A stretch of 32,245 bases of DNA from Phycisphaerae bacterium (GTDB lineage: Bacteria; Planctomycetota; Phycisphaerae; UBA1845; PWPN01). The notes under the pieces are model-generated. The model was not told the DNA's origin and ran no database searches. It saw nothing but the letters and a program-made list of their open reading frames with translations. Positions 32,225-32,245 of the stretch are shown one piece after another. Location of the stretch: NCBI GenBank assembly GCA_012719955.1, contig JAAXZI010000125.1, forward strand, positions 1 to 32,245, in the 5' to 3' direction. The position numbers were made by a program, and so were the translations under genes. The first letter of the stretch is position 1; every line of letters starts with the position of its first letter.

Positions 32225-32245
32225 AGGAGGGGTATGGTAACGTAC
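32225..32245 (+). other. Possible start of a rightward gene cut by the window edge
   Basis: A perfect AGGAGG (32225-32230) is followed three nt later by an ATG (32234) with GTA ACG TAC after it. Spacing is short and only four codons are visible, so this is only a possibility. Confidence 0.22.

Overview
The window is high-GC DNA packed with genes on both strands. The exported proteins point to a member of the Planctomycetota, probably a Phycisphaerae-like or related environmental lineage. These include Tat-signal Gfo/Idh/MocA and NIPSNAP proteins, a DUF547 lipoprotein, several secreted polysaccharide enzymes with Ala/Thr/Gln/Pro-rich segments after the signal peptide, PKD-repeat proteases and a parallel beta-helix protein. 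This placement is inference from gene content; there is no rRNA or other marker here to settle it.

Layout. 1-1.9 kb: the 3' part of a secreted subtilisin with two PKD repeats and a C-terminal anchor. 2.1-4.4 kb (minus): a ymdB-xseA pair, divergent from dapF (4.6-5.4 kb, plus). 5.4-7.7 kb (minus): a large exported beta-helix protein ending in a zinc metzincin domain. 8.0-10.0 kb (plus): a two-domain exported esterase. 10.2-14.0 kb (minus): envelope and translation genes, namely uppP and a tightly coupled rimO-pgsA-pgpA run. 14.0-14.75 kb: a long divergent gap holding a candidate small structured RNA with its own promoter and intrinsic terminator. 14.75-17.8 kb (plus): DUF547 lipoprotein, M20 metallopeptidase and a small zinc-ribbon protein. 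17.7-18.9 kb (minus): an orphan beta-class DNA methyltransferase overlapping the zinc-ribbon gene tail to tail. 19.0-20.2 kb: prfB, which needs a programmed +1 frameshift at CTT-TGA-C. 20.3-23.4 kb (plus): NIPSNAP, Gfo/Idh and GH16 genes, interrupted by CACAGAG-type repeats. 23.6-25.2 kb (minus): a predicted (alpha/alpha)-barrel polysaccharide lyase. 25.5-29.7 kb (plus): a treZ-malQ operon and a small exported coiled-coil protein. 29.8-32.2 kb (minus): a DUF4962/heparinase II/III-type polysaccharide lyase.

How the genes fit together. There are three themes. The first is core housekeeping: lysine/peptidoglycan precursor (dapF), undecaprenyl phosphate recycling (uppP), phosphatidylglycerol synthesis (pgsA, pgpA), S12 modification (rimO), translation termination (prfB) and DNA repair (xseA). 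The second is export-directed attack on polysaccharide and protein: GH16, two lyase-like proteins, an esterase, a subtilisin and a metzincin. The third is intracellular alpha-glucan and trehalose metabolism: treZ and malQ.

No clear defence island, CRISPR array, prophage or insertion sequence is visible. The least explained items are the orphan terminator/small RNA at about 14305-14375, the beta-helix/metzincin fusion, possible leaderless promoters, the internal basic insertions in RimO, and several families of decayed short intergenic repeats.
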